Of a DNA stretch of 64,000 bases, positions 49,501 through 61,841 are shown in pieces. A model generated the notes under the pieces. The model made no database searches. It was given only the letters and a program-made list of their open reading frames with translations, and had not been told where the DNA came from. The DNA is from Trichoplax sp. H2 (Eukaryota > Placozoa > Uniplacotomia > Trichoplacea), in contig NOWV01000228.1 in the NCBI GenBank assembly GCA_003344405.1, positions 44,031-108,030 of the forward strand, written 5' to 3'. Every line of letters starts with the position of its first letter. Position 1 is the stretch's first letter. Position numbers and translations under genes: made by a program.

Positions 49501-51930
49501 CATTACTTTAATCATGAATCATTATAATTTATTTACTAATTGTTTCGTAAATTATTTATACTATGTAATTATATTTACTGCAATGCCTAACAAAACTATT
49601 TCTAGATAGTTTAAAATGTTTGCTTCGGTAATATATACCATCCATTAAATCGAAATTTAAAATTGCTACTGTCATTATACGTAACCGAAGTCTGCAGCTA
49701 ATTGGAGACTTTATTACCATAGCAGGTAAGATAGTCAGCTTTAGGCATTAATAATTCTGACTTAGAAATAGGATAATTTCTTACTTCCTAATTTATGAAT
49801 CGAAAATTTCAAATGTCAAGTAATATTTTTCTCGCACCATTAAAAGCCCAATGTTGATGAAATTTCATTACTCATTATGTAGGTAATAAATTAGTTTTGA
49901 AACTATCGAGATATTTGTATTACATCGAATGAACACTAAAATATAGGACTGAGGTAAAGTTAACGATGTTAATGCATTCCTTAACAATCAAAGCGTACAG
50001 AAGTCATAGCAGTAAAATTTCTGAAATGGTAATGGATGTTATCCTATCTAAAAATTGTTATCTTTAGGCATTCAGAGACTTCCACACGTGGCCTAAATTT
50101 TCCTAGCAATAGCTTATAACAGAAAAGAGTAGGCGTTTGATTAGCTAGATTGCTATAGCAAGCGTTAATGGTACAGTAATAATTAAGCCATCAGGAAAAG
50201 GATGTAAATGCCTATCCTATTAATTAATAAATAAGATGCTTACAACAATAATCTTCAATCCTCATTTAGCCACTAAAAATATTACTATTAAAACGCGGGT
50301 TCAATTATTTAGTACTTAATACTTAGTATTTATTATATTACTCATATTCACATATATGCAGTTACTGAATATACTCCTAATTATAACTGAAAGATAGTAC
50401 GTAGAATATTACTAATTAAAATCAAACGTTTAGTTCAAAGCTGCAAAATATATCACAGCAATCAATACATTAATGAGCCATTTCCTGCCTTCATTTATAG
50501 ACTCTGGGTATGACTTTTGCCACTAGGTATCCAATTAAATGTAAATTATGGATATTTAATCTTGAATACGGTTAGACTTAAGATCATAATTATATTGTTT
50601 ACGACGATAGAGCATCTATTCGATACCCACTCAGTTCTTAATATTTCTCAATACTACATTTGCTCTTTTACTAATATTTTTCATCAAATATTAGCCAATA
50701 CGGAAGAAAAGCAGCGTAATAGTATATAATTAGGCATTTTTCTTTCATGATGTAGTTGTCATAGCCCAAAAAAATCGAGCAAAAGCACCAGCACCGGCTG
50801 TTATATTAATTTAAGATGAATGCATTCTGCTAAGATCATTCGATCATATTTTGCGCTATATAATAAGAAATAGTGAAATGATTTTATGCTGATTTGCTTT
50901 CAAGATGACTATTACGCAATGAAACAATATATTTCTATATTTCAATACTCTATTTCTTGCTGAAATAAACTCAAAATAAAATTAAAGTTAAAAAAAATGT
51001 ATAGTATACTACTGCAATTGGATCTATACAGCTACTTCTGTATTTTTAGTAGTCCATTTCCGGCTGAATTGAACTCAAAATGGAATGGAAGATACAAAAA
51101 TTTACAGTTCTACAGCAATTTACCTATACCGTATAGCTGTAATCAACATGATTTTAAATAAAGTATTTTCTTGTCTTTTCAACTGATCGTAATTTTATTC
51201 ATTTTCACAATATCACCTTAAGGCTGTAATCTTGCGAAGTTACGAGATCTGAGTTCGATCTATATATATCTTATGACAATTCTTTCTTACTCTGATTGCA
51301 TGCTATCATGACACAGTCTTTTGAATATCTCGTTTAATTAATAAAGTAGCAGTTAAATATCTGCCTGAGCACGATGTAACTAAATTAAATACATACCTGA
51401 TGGAAAGATTAACTAGTGAGCACTGGGGTCGTTTTTTTCAATCCAACTAGTTTCTGGATGTTTGGATATGAAAGTAACATTGACTGTAATAATTTTGATA
51501 CACAGATACTGGAGTAAGAAAATTAGCAAGCGGTATATGTATAAGTACAGTGTCTGTAATCTATCCTAAATTTTATAGATTTCTGTTATCCATCAAAAAA
51601 TTTTATAATATCGACCTTTATACATTTAATGGCAGTTTCAAGTATTATTACAGAGGAATCTCGTTTATAGAATAAACTTTTTGCCGTATCTACCCATCGG
51701 ACGTTAAATTGTATATGAATTTTCGTTTTACTGTCTACTCGCTACTAAAGGTCTATGGCAATCTTATTACAGTAGCTAATCGTAAATTAACAGATAAAAT
51801 AGATCTACCCAGATTGTTTTTTACTAGAAAAAATGAAAGTTGCTTAATCTTCACATTAGAAAGTCTTTATATGAGCAGTGAGGAAGATTCAATACTTGAA
51901 CAATAAGAAAGATACTCGTATCACAGTTTT
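46510..51930. other. Intergenic sequence; lower part is the duplicate of the ILP-D upstream flank
   Basis: No gene seen. Blocks near 47700, 48070 and 48570 are copies of the 37.7-38.6 kb region. Frames at 50517-50729 and 51709-51906 on the plus strand have no recognisable feature. Confidence 0.5.
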
Positions 51931-51943
51931 TGTTGTACATTTT

Positions 51944-51949
51944 TTTATT
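51944..51949 (-). terminator. Polyadenylation signal of ILP-F
   Basis: AATAAA on the minus strand about 120 bases past the stop codon. The neighbouring GATGTGAAGGCAATAAA is shared with ILP-D and ILP-E. Confidence 0.65.
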
Positions 51950-52069
51950 GCCTTCACATCTTATAATCTACACGTTTTTTGGAGAGCCAATCATCAAGAA
52001 TATAATAAGTTAATAGGGTAAATTGAATAGTCCTGCTCGCATGCTGCAAAGTTATGGCGTGCATTCTAT

Positions 52070-52743
52070 TTAACCTTCTTGGGCTAATTCGTCAGCTGCC
52101 AAACCGCAACCGATGAAGATAATTTCATCATATGAATTTTGTTTGAATCTAGAACCACCGGGGCATGTTTCCAAGAATTTACGGTCATTGCAGTTGGGGA
52201 TAATAGTGTTCTTACAACAGAGACGCCTGATATTACGAAGCTTAGCATTATGAGCGCGTTTGTTGTGCATTAAGAAAGTATTCGACGCCTTGATGGACTC
52301 CAAAATACCTTAATGAACGTGAAAAAGGAGTTCTTATTAGACTGCTATCATTAAGTATCGAATATAACTTTTACGAGCCCGTAATATTGACAATGGCTAT
52401 GCTATTTATCGAATACAATGTCAACAAATTATAATCTAAGTAGATTACCATCAAATTTGATATCACGATTCTTTTTAGCTTCCAAAGCGTTGTAAAATTT
52501 CTCATCATCTTCAGCGGTAGCAAATCTTTTGGTAATAGATGGAAGAGGACAAGATGACAGTTGGATTTTGAGACCGCACATATTCCAGTATTTAACAGCA
52601 ATTGATTTTGAATCAGCACAATTTAAGACAACATTAGAATCATCTTGACCAATAACAAAATCATCATTAGCGGTTCTTAAAGCTGCTGCGACGCAGACTA
52701 GAGCCAAAAGTGGAACGAGTGTAGATACAAATTTGCCGGCCAT
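52070..52743 (-). CDS. Insulin-like secreted peptide precursor, ILP-F
   Basis: Coding exons 52743-52449 and 52308-52070, joined across a 140-bp phase-1 intron (donor GTAATC, acceptor TAAG) that splits a Gly codon, give 177 residues. The signal peptide is about 1-21. The B-like part has C42-x13-C56-x8-C65, followed by a KR pair at 72-73. The A-like part has C129-C130-x7-C138-x8-C147-x18-C166 with CPGG at 147-150. An RR pair at 126-127, one residue before the CC pair, gives a plausible second cleavage point, unlike ILP-B, -D and -E. The last C-x8-C interval equals that of canonical insulin A chains, while the CC-C interval is longer (7 versus 3). The protein is well diverged from the D/E pair, yet its 3' UTR retains a shared block. 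Confidence 0.85.
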
Positions 52744-53090
52744 TTTTTCTCTCTAATTGTAAAATAACAAAATACACTCTGTGAAACTCGATATAACGCC
52801 ATAGTACTAGTTTCTTTTAAATAAGTTTTTCACGTTATCCTACTAAATCATCAATGATGTTAACGATTACAGTAAAAATGTAAATTTTATCAGCTCTCTA
52901 TATTAGTTAGCTAAAAAATTTTACATTACCTATAAAAATTAATGAAATATAAATTGAGAAAATGATGAGTCTGACAAATATACCAATACTTTTTTAAGCT
53001 CAAATATCAGATAATATCGGTGTTGAAAATAACTAGACAAAAATTTTTTCTTGTATCTTATCTACGCTAAAAATCAAATCCTTCACGTAC

Positions 53091-53430
53091 CCTTTTTAAT
53101 GTAGGCAAGATATTTGTCGATTATCTTAAAGCTGAAGGCTTAATTTCTTCAGATGTGTAATGATAATTGATAGAAAGTAGAGTAAATCAATGGCTTTTAT
53201 ATGTTATTACTTTGTAATATAAAATTAATGACTAAAATCTTCCAACGTCAATAAGTATAAAAATTTTATTGTTTATGCAATCTGCTTATATTCCAGAGAC
53301 GGGTGACGAGGTCTCAAATCTGGATCATGGAACAAAAATAACATTGATATCATCAATTAAGATAACAGGTGCATCGATTCATTAGTGCTCAAATAGACTT
53401 CCTCATAATTTTCCATTTTAATTCAGTGAT
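53091..53430 (-). promoter_or_regulatory. ILP-F promoter, untranslated exon and upstream E-box
   Basis: E-box AACAGGTGCA (plus reading) at 53364-53373 and TATA box TATAAAAG at 53201-53194. An untranslated exon ends at 53091 in AAAAGG with donor GTACGT. The acceptor AATTAG ends at 52753, nine bases before the ATG (5' UTR intron 53090-52753, 338 bp). A CTTCCTC near 53398 may be a weaker version of the GGAA-type site. Confidence 0.65.
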
Positions 53431-53439
53431 CAAATACAA

Positions 53440-56400
53440 TCATGCTCCATAAAGATAATGGCTAATAAATTATTCAATATGATATCAAATCACCTAATGC
53501 TCATTCCAATTATACAGGGATAATAACTAATTCTTATCATTAATATGTATAGGCTTTATCCCTATTAATTTACATTAAAAGTATTAGTTGTTACTAGGGT
53601 ATGGTATTCATTAAAATAACCTCTACATTGATCTGCCTTAGAGGTAATCTTAGTTTTCTTATTCCTGTCTAAGAAGTACCCGTAATGATCTACTGCTACT
53701 TATAGATGCTTAACTTATCAATTTATTTCTTTAAGAGAGTAGTCTTGATTCAGTACTTGAAAATAGAAAGAGCTTCTATTAAGAACAATTTGTAGTTAAC
53801 TTTCCAATTTTTTTCCAATTTACAACCATATTTCTGATTCAAAGCTTAAGAGTAAGAAGACATGAGGGCATGAATTTATTGTTGTTTCTATAGGAATGGA
53901 TTATAATCTACTTTCCCTATTAAAAATTATGTAATATCTTTTACTTTTGAAATTAGTCCATTAAAGGTTACATAGAATGTATTTTTATTGATTCAATGGC
54001 TAAAAAATCAACACTATCCACATGCCATCTATTATTGATTAGAGGGATGTTGAATTAATGTAATTAAAACAGCCATAATATTGACATTGCCAAGATTGAT
54101 TATAACATTTACCACGCATCAGCAATCTTGCGTGCTTGGTGACAACAATTTCATATTATTTGTACTGTATTGTTTTCCATCCTGATTACTACTACTTATG
54201 TAAGGGCAAGTTATACCTATAGAATAGCAATCGGTAAAGTAATCTTAGAAAATAACAGACTTGTGCATTTTTAAAGAGCACGTATTCAAAGAGAAAACTA
54301 CTTTCTAACAAAAACGCTCGTTATGACAGCTAGCCATAAAAGCGTTACATAAATAGCAATCTATGCTAATAAGATGATACCTAGTACTGCGAGTAAATTA
54401 TGCATCAGAGGATACAACTACTTATTAATTTTACCATCATTCATTTTGAATTTTGCTACAGAACGGTTAATAAGTAAATTACTTAAGGATATTGCAAGCT
54501 ATTGTTTAAGTTTATGTAAAGCTGCTAACATTTATGAAAGAGAACTAATACCTGGGGATAGCTAAGCTAAACAATAATACTAAAGGTAGTCAACAAGATA
54601 TTTCAAGAAATGAAGACATTCATTTTGCCAAGTTGTATTAGAATTACGTTATAGAAACAATGTAGTTAAAATATCGATTTTTTTAAGCTAACTATGGAAA
54701 TTCAGAGTTATCTAATCGAATATTACTAAATTTTCGCCTATATTAATAATATCCACGCGTAACTTTTTCTGTTAAAAATTGACTATCAAAGGTGTATAAT
54801 CTACACCTATAGAGAGTACAGTTAGCAGATTTAATAAAATTTCTCCTAAATAGTTTGCTTTAAATAAAATAGCGGATTCATTATTATACAAGCTGAAGTA
54901 ATTAAAGTACTCGTATATTTAGCATCCCATTCAGAATACATTAGGCTTCATAGTATTTGCGTACACCATTGTTCATCCTTCCATTTTATTTATTTATAAT
55001 TGTCTACCCCTAAGATACCGTACCTATCTTTTAATAAATTACAATTTTAATATCTCCCTAGCAATTACTTTCCCTAAAAATACTATCAAGGTGTGAGATA
55101 TACCAATCACGAAATTCCAAATTTTAGAAAAATAAGGGCTTTATTGAATCTTATACAAAGATTAACTACACACAGCTCTACTTTAGCCGAATACTACTAC
55201 TAAAGACTTCTAGAACGAACTAACAGAATAAAATCTAAAGTTGCATACTTTTATACTTTTCGTAGCATTCGCAGCTACAATCCGCATGGCAACCTTTCAC
55301 CTTATTTTACACATAGTAAAATTATTCTTAGCAACACTGTTCTACTGCGGACCATTATTAATCTAATATGGATACGACTGCAGTATTTACGTAGACATTA
55401 TTCACACCAGCCAAAGTACAATGCATTAACCATATCCTACTATATGATTTACAGTTCTATTTTTACCTATAACCTTATGAATAACTCAACACCTTACCGT
55501 ATATAATCATATGTACTCTAGCATAGAGTCTATACCACTACAGTCTATAGTTATGGCTACCAAATATCTCTTAGGATAAATATCTACCGTACATTATACT
55601 AAACATGGCTAACAGTCTACAATTACAATACTAAGTTACATTACACAAGGAAAGTTCTTTACGAGAATGGTACCTTTATTAATGTTTACTTGTAGCTTAC
55701 TTTTAGCAATAGCTAGTTTATTTTCAACTATTTGATGAAGAACAAAGTCTTTAGAATCGATCACTATCGCCAATATTCGGCTTTCACATCAGGTACATAG
55801 AATAAATTGTTTGCTTCTAACAATTTCGAGAGGTGTAAAGCAATAAAAATAAAGAAATAGTTCATGCATTAATTAAGATCAAGGATAACGAAACTACATT
55901 CAGAAATTCCTATATTTCCTAAAGGTATTGATGTAATACAAGATAAACCATCGAAATTTCTAGGATTAATTTCTCATGTATACCAAGTACAACAGGATGT
56001 AATTTTAGTTCGCCATCACAAAAATGCTGTCATTAATGAGTACAGTATATTATTTCCACAGCACGACCGTAACGATATGGTGATCATTACTAAGGTTCAG
56101 CAAAATTCTCTTGATATTATCCACGAGTACTGTGTTGAATGATTTAATAAATTAATTTGACAGGTAAGATACATATTCTCGTATCTTTTTACATTACTGA
56201 TTCATATAAATAGATAACCAGAATCGATTCCTCTCGCAAGATCTCAGATACTAAAATCTAGATTGTAAATCTAATCATACAACACAGAATGGATATGATA
56301 CACTTGGTTAATATTATAAGTATAATAGAAATATTAGTGTAGAATAGTTAGAATATAACAGAAACAGCATTATTAATTTTACATTGTCTTATGTATATCT

Positions 56401-57620
56401 TACAAATTTTGATACAATGTGCTCATAGCACTATAGTTATTACTTTACGATTTTGACTCTTTTGATAGAAAACAAGAAAGCCGTGAGTACAATATTTGCA
56501 TTTACAGGAGCATTTTCTCTTACCACTATTAAGTTCGTAGGCCACTAAAATTCGCTTATTTCGCTATTAAACTGAACAAATTTTCATATATTCAATTCAA
56601 AATTTCTATTTTCTTGTATGTAAGCATATTTTCACAGTATTGCAGCCCAAAATCAGGTAAAATAAACAGACTACAATGTTTAATCGTAAGGTAGAATTAA
56701 AATTCATCCTATCTAGGGTTTACTACCGAGTTTTTCAACCACTTGCAAAGTGTCTCATTAATTTAGATAAGCAAACAAACAAAATACAAAATCCGCAATT
56801 CAAGGTTTGCGAAATCTCATCCACTATTAATATTTTTCTAAGCAAAAATTTAAGAACTTGATTTCATGACAGTATAAAGTACCGTCGTATGGATAATACT
56901 AGCATAATCTATCGATTATAGTCTGATACTCGTAGATAACGAGATTAGGTGTAATACTTGGTCTAATAATTGTTGATAAATTTATAGATGATATTCTATT
57001 CTTTACGATACATAGGAATTCGGTTAATTTCAGGTATTTAAAATAACGAACCTCATATGCACGCTTATAATTAACGTGACGACGTATTAAGAATAATATT
57101 CGTAGCCATACGACCATATTTATAACGCTTGCCTAAACGCTACCAAATATAATTTATGACATGCCTTTTTTGACTGTAGCTCCAAAAGAATTTATAAGAA
57201 TGAAATACTTTATCACTTTTAATTGCTTGTTATTACTCCTGTACATCAAGATTGGTTACACCATGTTTCCACAGGTGCCCAACCAACTTATGTGATAAAC
57301 CGGATCGCCTTCCAACTACGAGCAAAGTCTGCTGATGAAATTTGCATTTATTATTGTAAGCTCACTTTTTTTAAGGTATTCAGCATTGCTTCTTATCACG
57401 AAATTGTAAAATAATATTAAATGAGATATATCATTTAGGATACGATCACTGTTAAAGGTAAGTATGATAAAGCAATGAAATACGAGTATTCCTATTTAGG
57501 GAAGAGTTTATTAAAATTTCGAATAAAGAGATGATATTAGCATTAATGAGACGTTACAAATCCTTTGATAAACAAACGTAATCAAACTAATAATTGATCG
57601 ATTTCTGAATTAATTCATTG
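53440..57620. other. Intergenic sequence, no gene seen
   Basis: AT-rich; short frames at 54374-54565, 56676-56861 and 56899-57117 carry no recognisable feature. A perfect small hairpin AGGTGTA...TACACCT occurs near 54788-54808. Confidence 0.5.
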
Positions 57621-57633
57621 TTAAAGTACAGTA

Positions 57634-57639
57634 TTTATT
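57634..57639 (-). terminator. Polyadenylation signal of PDIA6
   Basis: AATAAA on the minus strand about 90 bases after the KDEL-stop of the isomerase gene. Confidence 0.55.
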
Positions 57640-57729
57640 TACGATGGGAAGTTTCACAAACATGAGTAACTGTTAACAAACTATTATAAGTCATCTTGTT
57701 CGTGAATTGTACTAGATCTGCAGTGTGTT

Positions 57730-60325
57730 CTACAATTCATCTTTACTATCATCAGCATTTACAGTTATGCCTAGTTCGCTTAAATCAAATTCTTCTTCTT
57801 CTGGCAATTGGCCGTCTTTGCCATCCCAACTATCAATTGTCAAAATTTCGGGTAGTCCTTCGCCACGAAGGGCTGCAGTTGATCCACGGCCATATGATAA
57901 TTCTTTTAAAAATTCATTAACAGTCTGCTCACTAAATGCTAGCTTCAATTCCGCAAACAGACTTTTCCGAGGATTAAGCGCAATCATTGCTGGATAGCCA
58001 TATCCACCAACACCAACAGCGCTCTCCAACTTGGATTGTGTACCAGCAGCGCACCATAACCAACCCCATTGCTTTCTTTTAAATTTATCACCAAGTCCAT
58101 GTATCAGCTCAAGAAATTTATTTCGTCCACTAGCACCAGTGTCCAAGATATTTGGCAAGAAGGAAATTACACATAATTGTTTATTTTTACAAGTTTCATC
58201 GAACACCTCTGCGCTTACTAATTCTATGATCTCAGGGGGTTCGGCATTTTCAGCATATTTCTCTTCAGCCCAATTGACAATATCAGATGCAGTGCGACCA
58301 CCAGTATAGTCTTCAGCACTGCTGAAGTCTTTCTTGCCTCCAGGAAAGAACTTAATAGTAGGAAATCCTTTGACCTAATCAAGTCCAAATGCGCCAAAAA
58401 GTAAGTTATGTACAACAGCTACCTTACTACACACAGGTAATTGGCATTTAAGGTTAATATTGCAAGGCTATAACAATTGCAATTGCCCATACCTCGTACT
58501 TATTAGCCACAATAGTATTAGCTGTAGCGTCAACCGCAGCCAGGTTAACTTTACCTTTTAGACGAGTAGCAGCCCTAGCCCATTCTGGAGCTAAATTTTT
58601 ACAATGCCCACACCAGGGAGCATAAAATTCTACTAACCACATCTCTTTGCTGTTGATAATCTTTTCTTCGAAGTTACCATCAGTGATTTCAACTACATCG
58701 TTCGATCCCGAGGACTTTATATTTTAATTATAAAGAAATGCTATAAGAAATGCTGTCGGAAATCACTTAACAGCTGTACATAATCTATTTCATAATTACT
58801 AACATTGCTATCACTGCTGCTACCACCGCTGCTGCCGCTACCGCCGCTGCTACCGCTACCACCACTACTACCGCCAGCACGTTTTTGTGTCATTTCTCGA
58901 AGTGCATTGAATGCATGTTCAACGATAGCCTGTGAAGTTCTAGCTCCTATAGAAAATCGTTATAAAATTAGCTCCGAACATGTTTTGAGCACGACTACAG
59001 TTTAAGTTTCCTTTAAATACGGTAATACGATAAACATGGTGATAATGAAGATGTACCATTATAATCGCTTGGGTGATTCTTATCAGCTGCAAATATCTGC
59101 AATAGAGCATAACTAGCTTTACTTTCATGTTATCTAAATTAAAATTCATAGCAAAAAAGTTTAGCATGCCTTGATAGTTGGAAATCCTTGCACATTGTAT
59201 GGGGCCCCAACAGAAGGATATTTATCCATGTCAACAGCTCCAACATTTACTATCCCCTGATGAAACAAAACAAAAGCAATTCATAAGTAATTTTAATAAT
59301 TAGAATTAAAAAATCTATAAAATACTCTGATAAAATTAATCCGAACAATTTTCTCAAGCAGCAAAATCCTACTAAGGGTAAAAGTAGAAAATTGTGCTTC
59401 TTCATCATAGCTACCTTTAGTGAAGTTGCAGCTTTAGACCATTCCGGTGCTAGCCTCTGGCAATGTCCACACCTGCATTAGTTGTAATAATGATAATTAT
59501 AACACCAATATGCTCACAAATGCTATGCAACCGATATTCAGTCTTGAGCGAATTTCCAAGCAGCTCATTTCTACAGTATGTTAGTCTAAAGAGGACCTCC
59601 TCTTAAAAGAGTATATAATAAAAATTGTGTATTACTAAATGAGCTTATTTTATTAGAATCGGTATACACCTCAAATCTAGCTACTCTTTCGTTCAGTATG
59701 TATTGAGATATAAGGTTAGAGCTATATATCTCTGGTTGAAACTATGAACAGATGATAAAGACTACGATTTAAAAAAATTCAGACCCATTCTCACACTAAC
59801 AGGCTAATAGCATCATACACGTAAATAGCCTTTGATGTAATGTAAAAGTAAGCTAGTCTATTATGCTATTTGTCGCCCATGTTTCCATCAGATAGCATCC
59901 CCAATTGGGTAATAATGTCTATGGACTACTGATAGCTAACATGTTTGCTTAATAACAAATAGTGATAGAGAACGTCAATATGATGCAGTCATAAGTTAAC
60001 GTATTTATTGTTAGTATTTTTATCAGACATGATGAATTTAGTGACATATACATTACGTAGTACTGATAGCTGACTTGTTAAACTGCACGTTGAAAATAGG
60101 ATTACTCAGTATGATAATGATGAAATACTACTTTTTAAACACATTGTGATGGAGTATAGTGCGCTGTTACTTACCAGGGGGCGTAAAACTCCACCAGCCA
60201 CAACTGATCACTTTGTAAAACACGAGTTCTGAAATCAGCATCAGTCAAGATCTGTACATCAGATGATGCATCATACAGAGCCTCAACATTTGACAGGGAA
60301 ATCAGTAAGCAACATGTAAGAACGT
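57730..60325 (-). CDS. PDIA6: Protein disulfide isomerase A6 (P5-type), first exon not found
   Basis: Seven exons with consistent phases: 60325-60175, 59472-59415, 59256-59170, 59096-59057, 58946-58804, 58714-58493 and 58374-57730, giving about 447 visible residues (human PDIA6 is about 440). The first visible exon holds the end of a hydrophobic signal peptide. Two thioredoxin domains follow, each with an APWCGHC active site; the first CGHC is split from its Trp by an intron. A Gly/Ser-rich linker (exon 58946-58804) separates them. The second domain continues [13 protein letters not shown]. The last exon carries the non-catalytic b domain, including [10 protein letters not shown] and WGWLW, an acidic tail, and the ER-retention signal KDEL. 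It catalyses disulfide formation and isomerisation in the ER. The exon bearing the ATG must lie upstream, because the first visible frame meets a stop without a Met. The intron at 59169-59097 has a GC donor (AAG/GCATGC). Confidence 0.93.
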
Positions 60326-60329
60326 CTAA

Positions 60330-61400
60330 ATAAGACAAGATCACACAAATAATGGATTAGAATACCATCACAACTGGCAGTCAAGCACTATTATACGTAT
60401 TGTTAGTATGTACAATCTAGAAAATGCAACATTGACGCAGTTATCTTTATTGAATGGGATGAAATTTGTATCCTCTACCGAGTAATAAATGATAAAATTC
60501 GTAGTTGATTTATGCAAAAGTGCACGATCACTTTGCAATCACTCCCGCAACCCCAGCATTGTACTTCTCGACAGTAAACATACTTTCCAGTGGGCAGTGG
60601 CAAATCAATATGATGGTGCAATGGAGCCATTTTTTTTACAAGCCAGCGTACAGTAGAGGGCATGTGGGGTATTGCTATGCAGTGCGTTATGATACCTGAT
60701 TAAGTTCACTTAGCTCATTCCGTCGACAAAGAAGTGAACTAACAATTGGCTAGTAGTTACAGAAAAATTATTTTTGAATACAGTAGTAGTGCTTATCGTA
60801 CCTCTACAATCCTAATACAACGACAGTAGTTGATGGTGTTGCTAGGGGATTGTGAGCCCTTGCAGTCGACTATTGCACATTCTACAACTCTCTAGACCTG
60901 TAGAAAGGTGCAGTACTACTTGTACCATACGAGTATAAATGATGACATCCATCCTTCAGATGATAATACTATCATTAGAGCCGCTTCAGAGTATCCACAT
61001 CCAGTATGAGCATTTAATCACTAGGAACGATAGCAAGCACTGGCAGTAAAACATCCAGCTGATCTGGCCCCACTGCTCAACACTACTCTACACGCCAAGA
61101 AGGAAATCCCACTATTTCACTTTAGAACCATAACAAGCAAAACCAATCTCGATGAAGTTTACGAAATAACTTACATATGATTTGCATGCTCCTTCAAGTC
61201 GTTCTCGAGTCTAGAGTCTAATTATCTAAACCTGCAACAGTTAATCCACGGTCTGGATTCCTGACAACGATGGCAATGGGATCAAGTTTCTAAATTTAAG
61301 GCTTGAAGTGGGGATGAAATGTGCTCACACCAGTAAGTTTTTGCCCTTTTTACCCTCTTACCTTAGAGCTTGAGTCGATGTGGCGACATGACTGGTTACA
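60330..61400. other. Upstream flank of PDIA6, less AT-rich, no supported gene
   Basis: Probably contains the missing PDIA6 first exon and promoter on the minus strand, which I could not place. A plus-strand frame from about 60790 to 61170 reads with few stops, but no more openly than its base composition predicts. Confidence 0.4.
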
Positions 61401-61407
61401 ATGGAAC

Positions 61408-61840
61408 GTACAGTACAGTACCGTACAGTGTACAGTGTACAGTATACAGTGCACTACACTGTACAGTACGGTAAAAGAGTCAACGAGTCAAACATGGGAT
61501 GAATCATCAATGCCACGTACTCGACTATGATTTGCTCATTTCATTTCAAGCAAGTCACTTGAAATGTACAGTACAGTACTGTACTGCACGGTGTACAGTA
61601 CATTGTACACTGTAGAGTACAATATGCTACTATAGAGCCCGTTATGTTTAAACTGCGCAAGGACGTTATATGTGAGAGCCAATAGAAAAGGGCCACGCAT
61701 TTCCTTTGTATACTGTATGTCACCTATACAGTACAGTACACAGTATTGTACAGTACTGTACAGTACAGCACCTTCCACTTGCAAGTTGCAACAAAGTACT
61801 GTAAACAGTACAAAACATAGAGTACGAAGTACTGTACTAT
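61408..61840. repeat. Palindromic CTGTAC/GTACAG-rich simple sequence clusters
   Basis: Four clusters (61408-61473, 61566-61620, 61726-61769 and 61795-61840) are built almost wholly from GTACAGTAC, CTGTAC and TGTACAG words, and a fifth is at 62155-62190. Each can fold on itself. Apparent reading frames here (rich in Tyr, Cys, Thr and Val) are by-products of the repeat. Confidence 0.85.
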
Positions 61841-61841
61841 A

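Noticed and set aside
52371-52619. 82-codon minus-strand frame overlapping ILP-F
   Set aside because: It is a shifted frame of the ILP-F first coding exon and has none of the family features.
60330-60700. Candidate PDIA6 start exon, including an ATG near 60630 on the minus strand
   Set aside because: The encoded sequence is not signal-peptide-like and the nearby donor is in the wrong phase for the acceptor before 60325.
60790-61330. A plus-strand frame that reads fairly openly for about 180 codons
   Set aside because: It contains around eight stop codons; given the lower AT content here that is close to chance, and no motif or splice context supports a gene or pseudogene.
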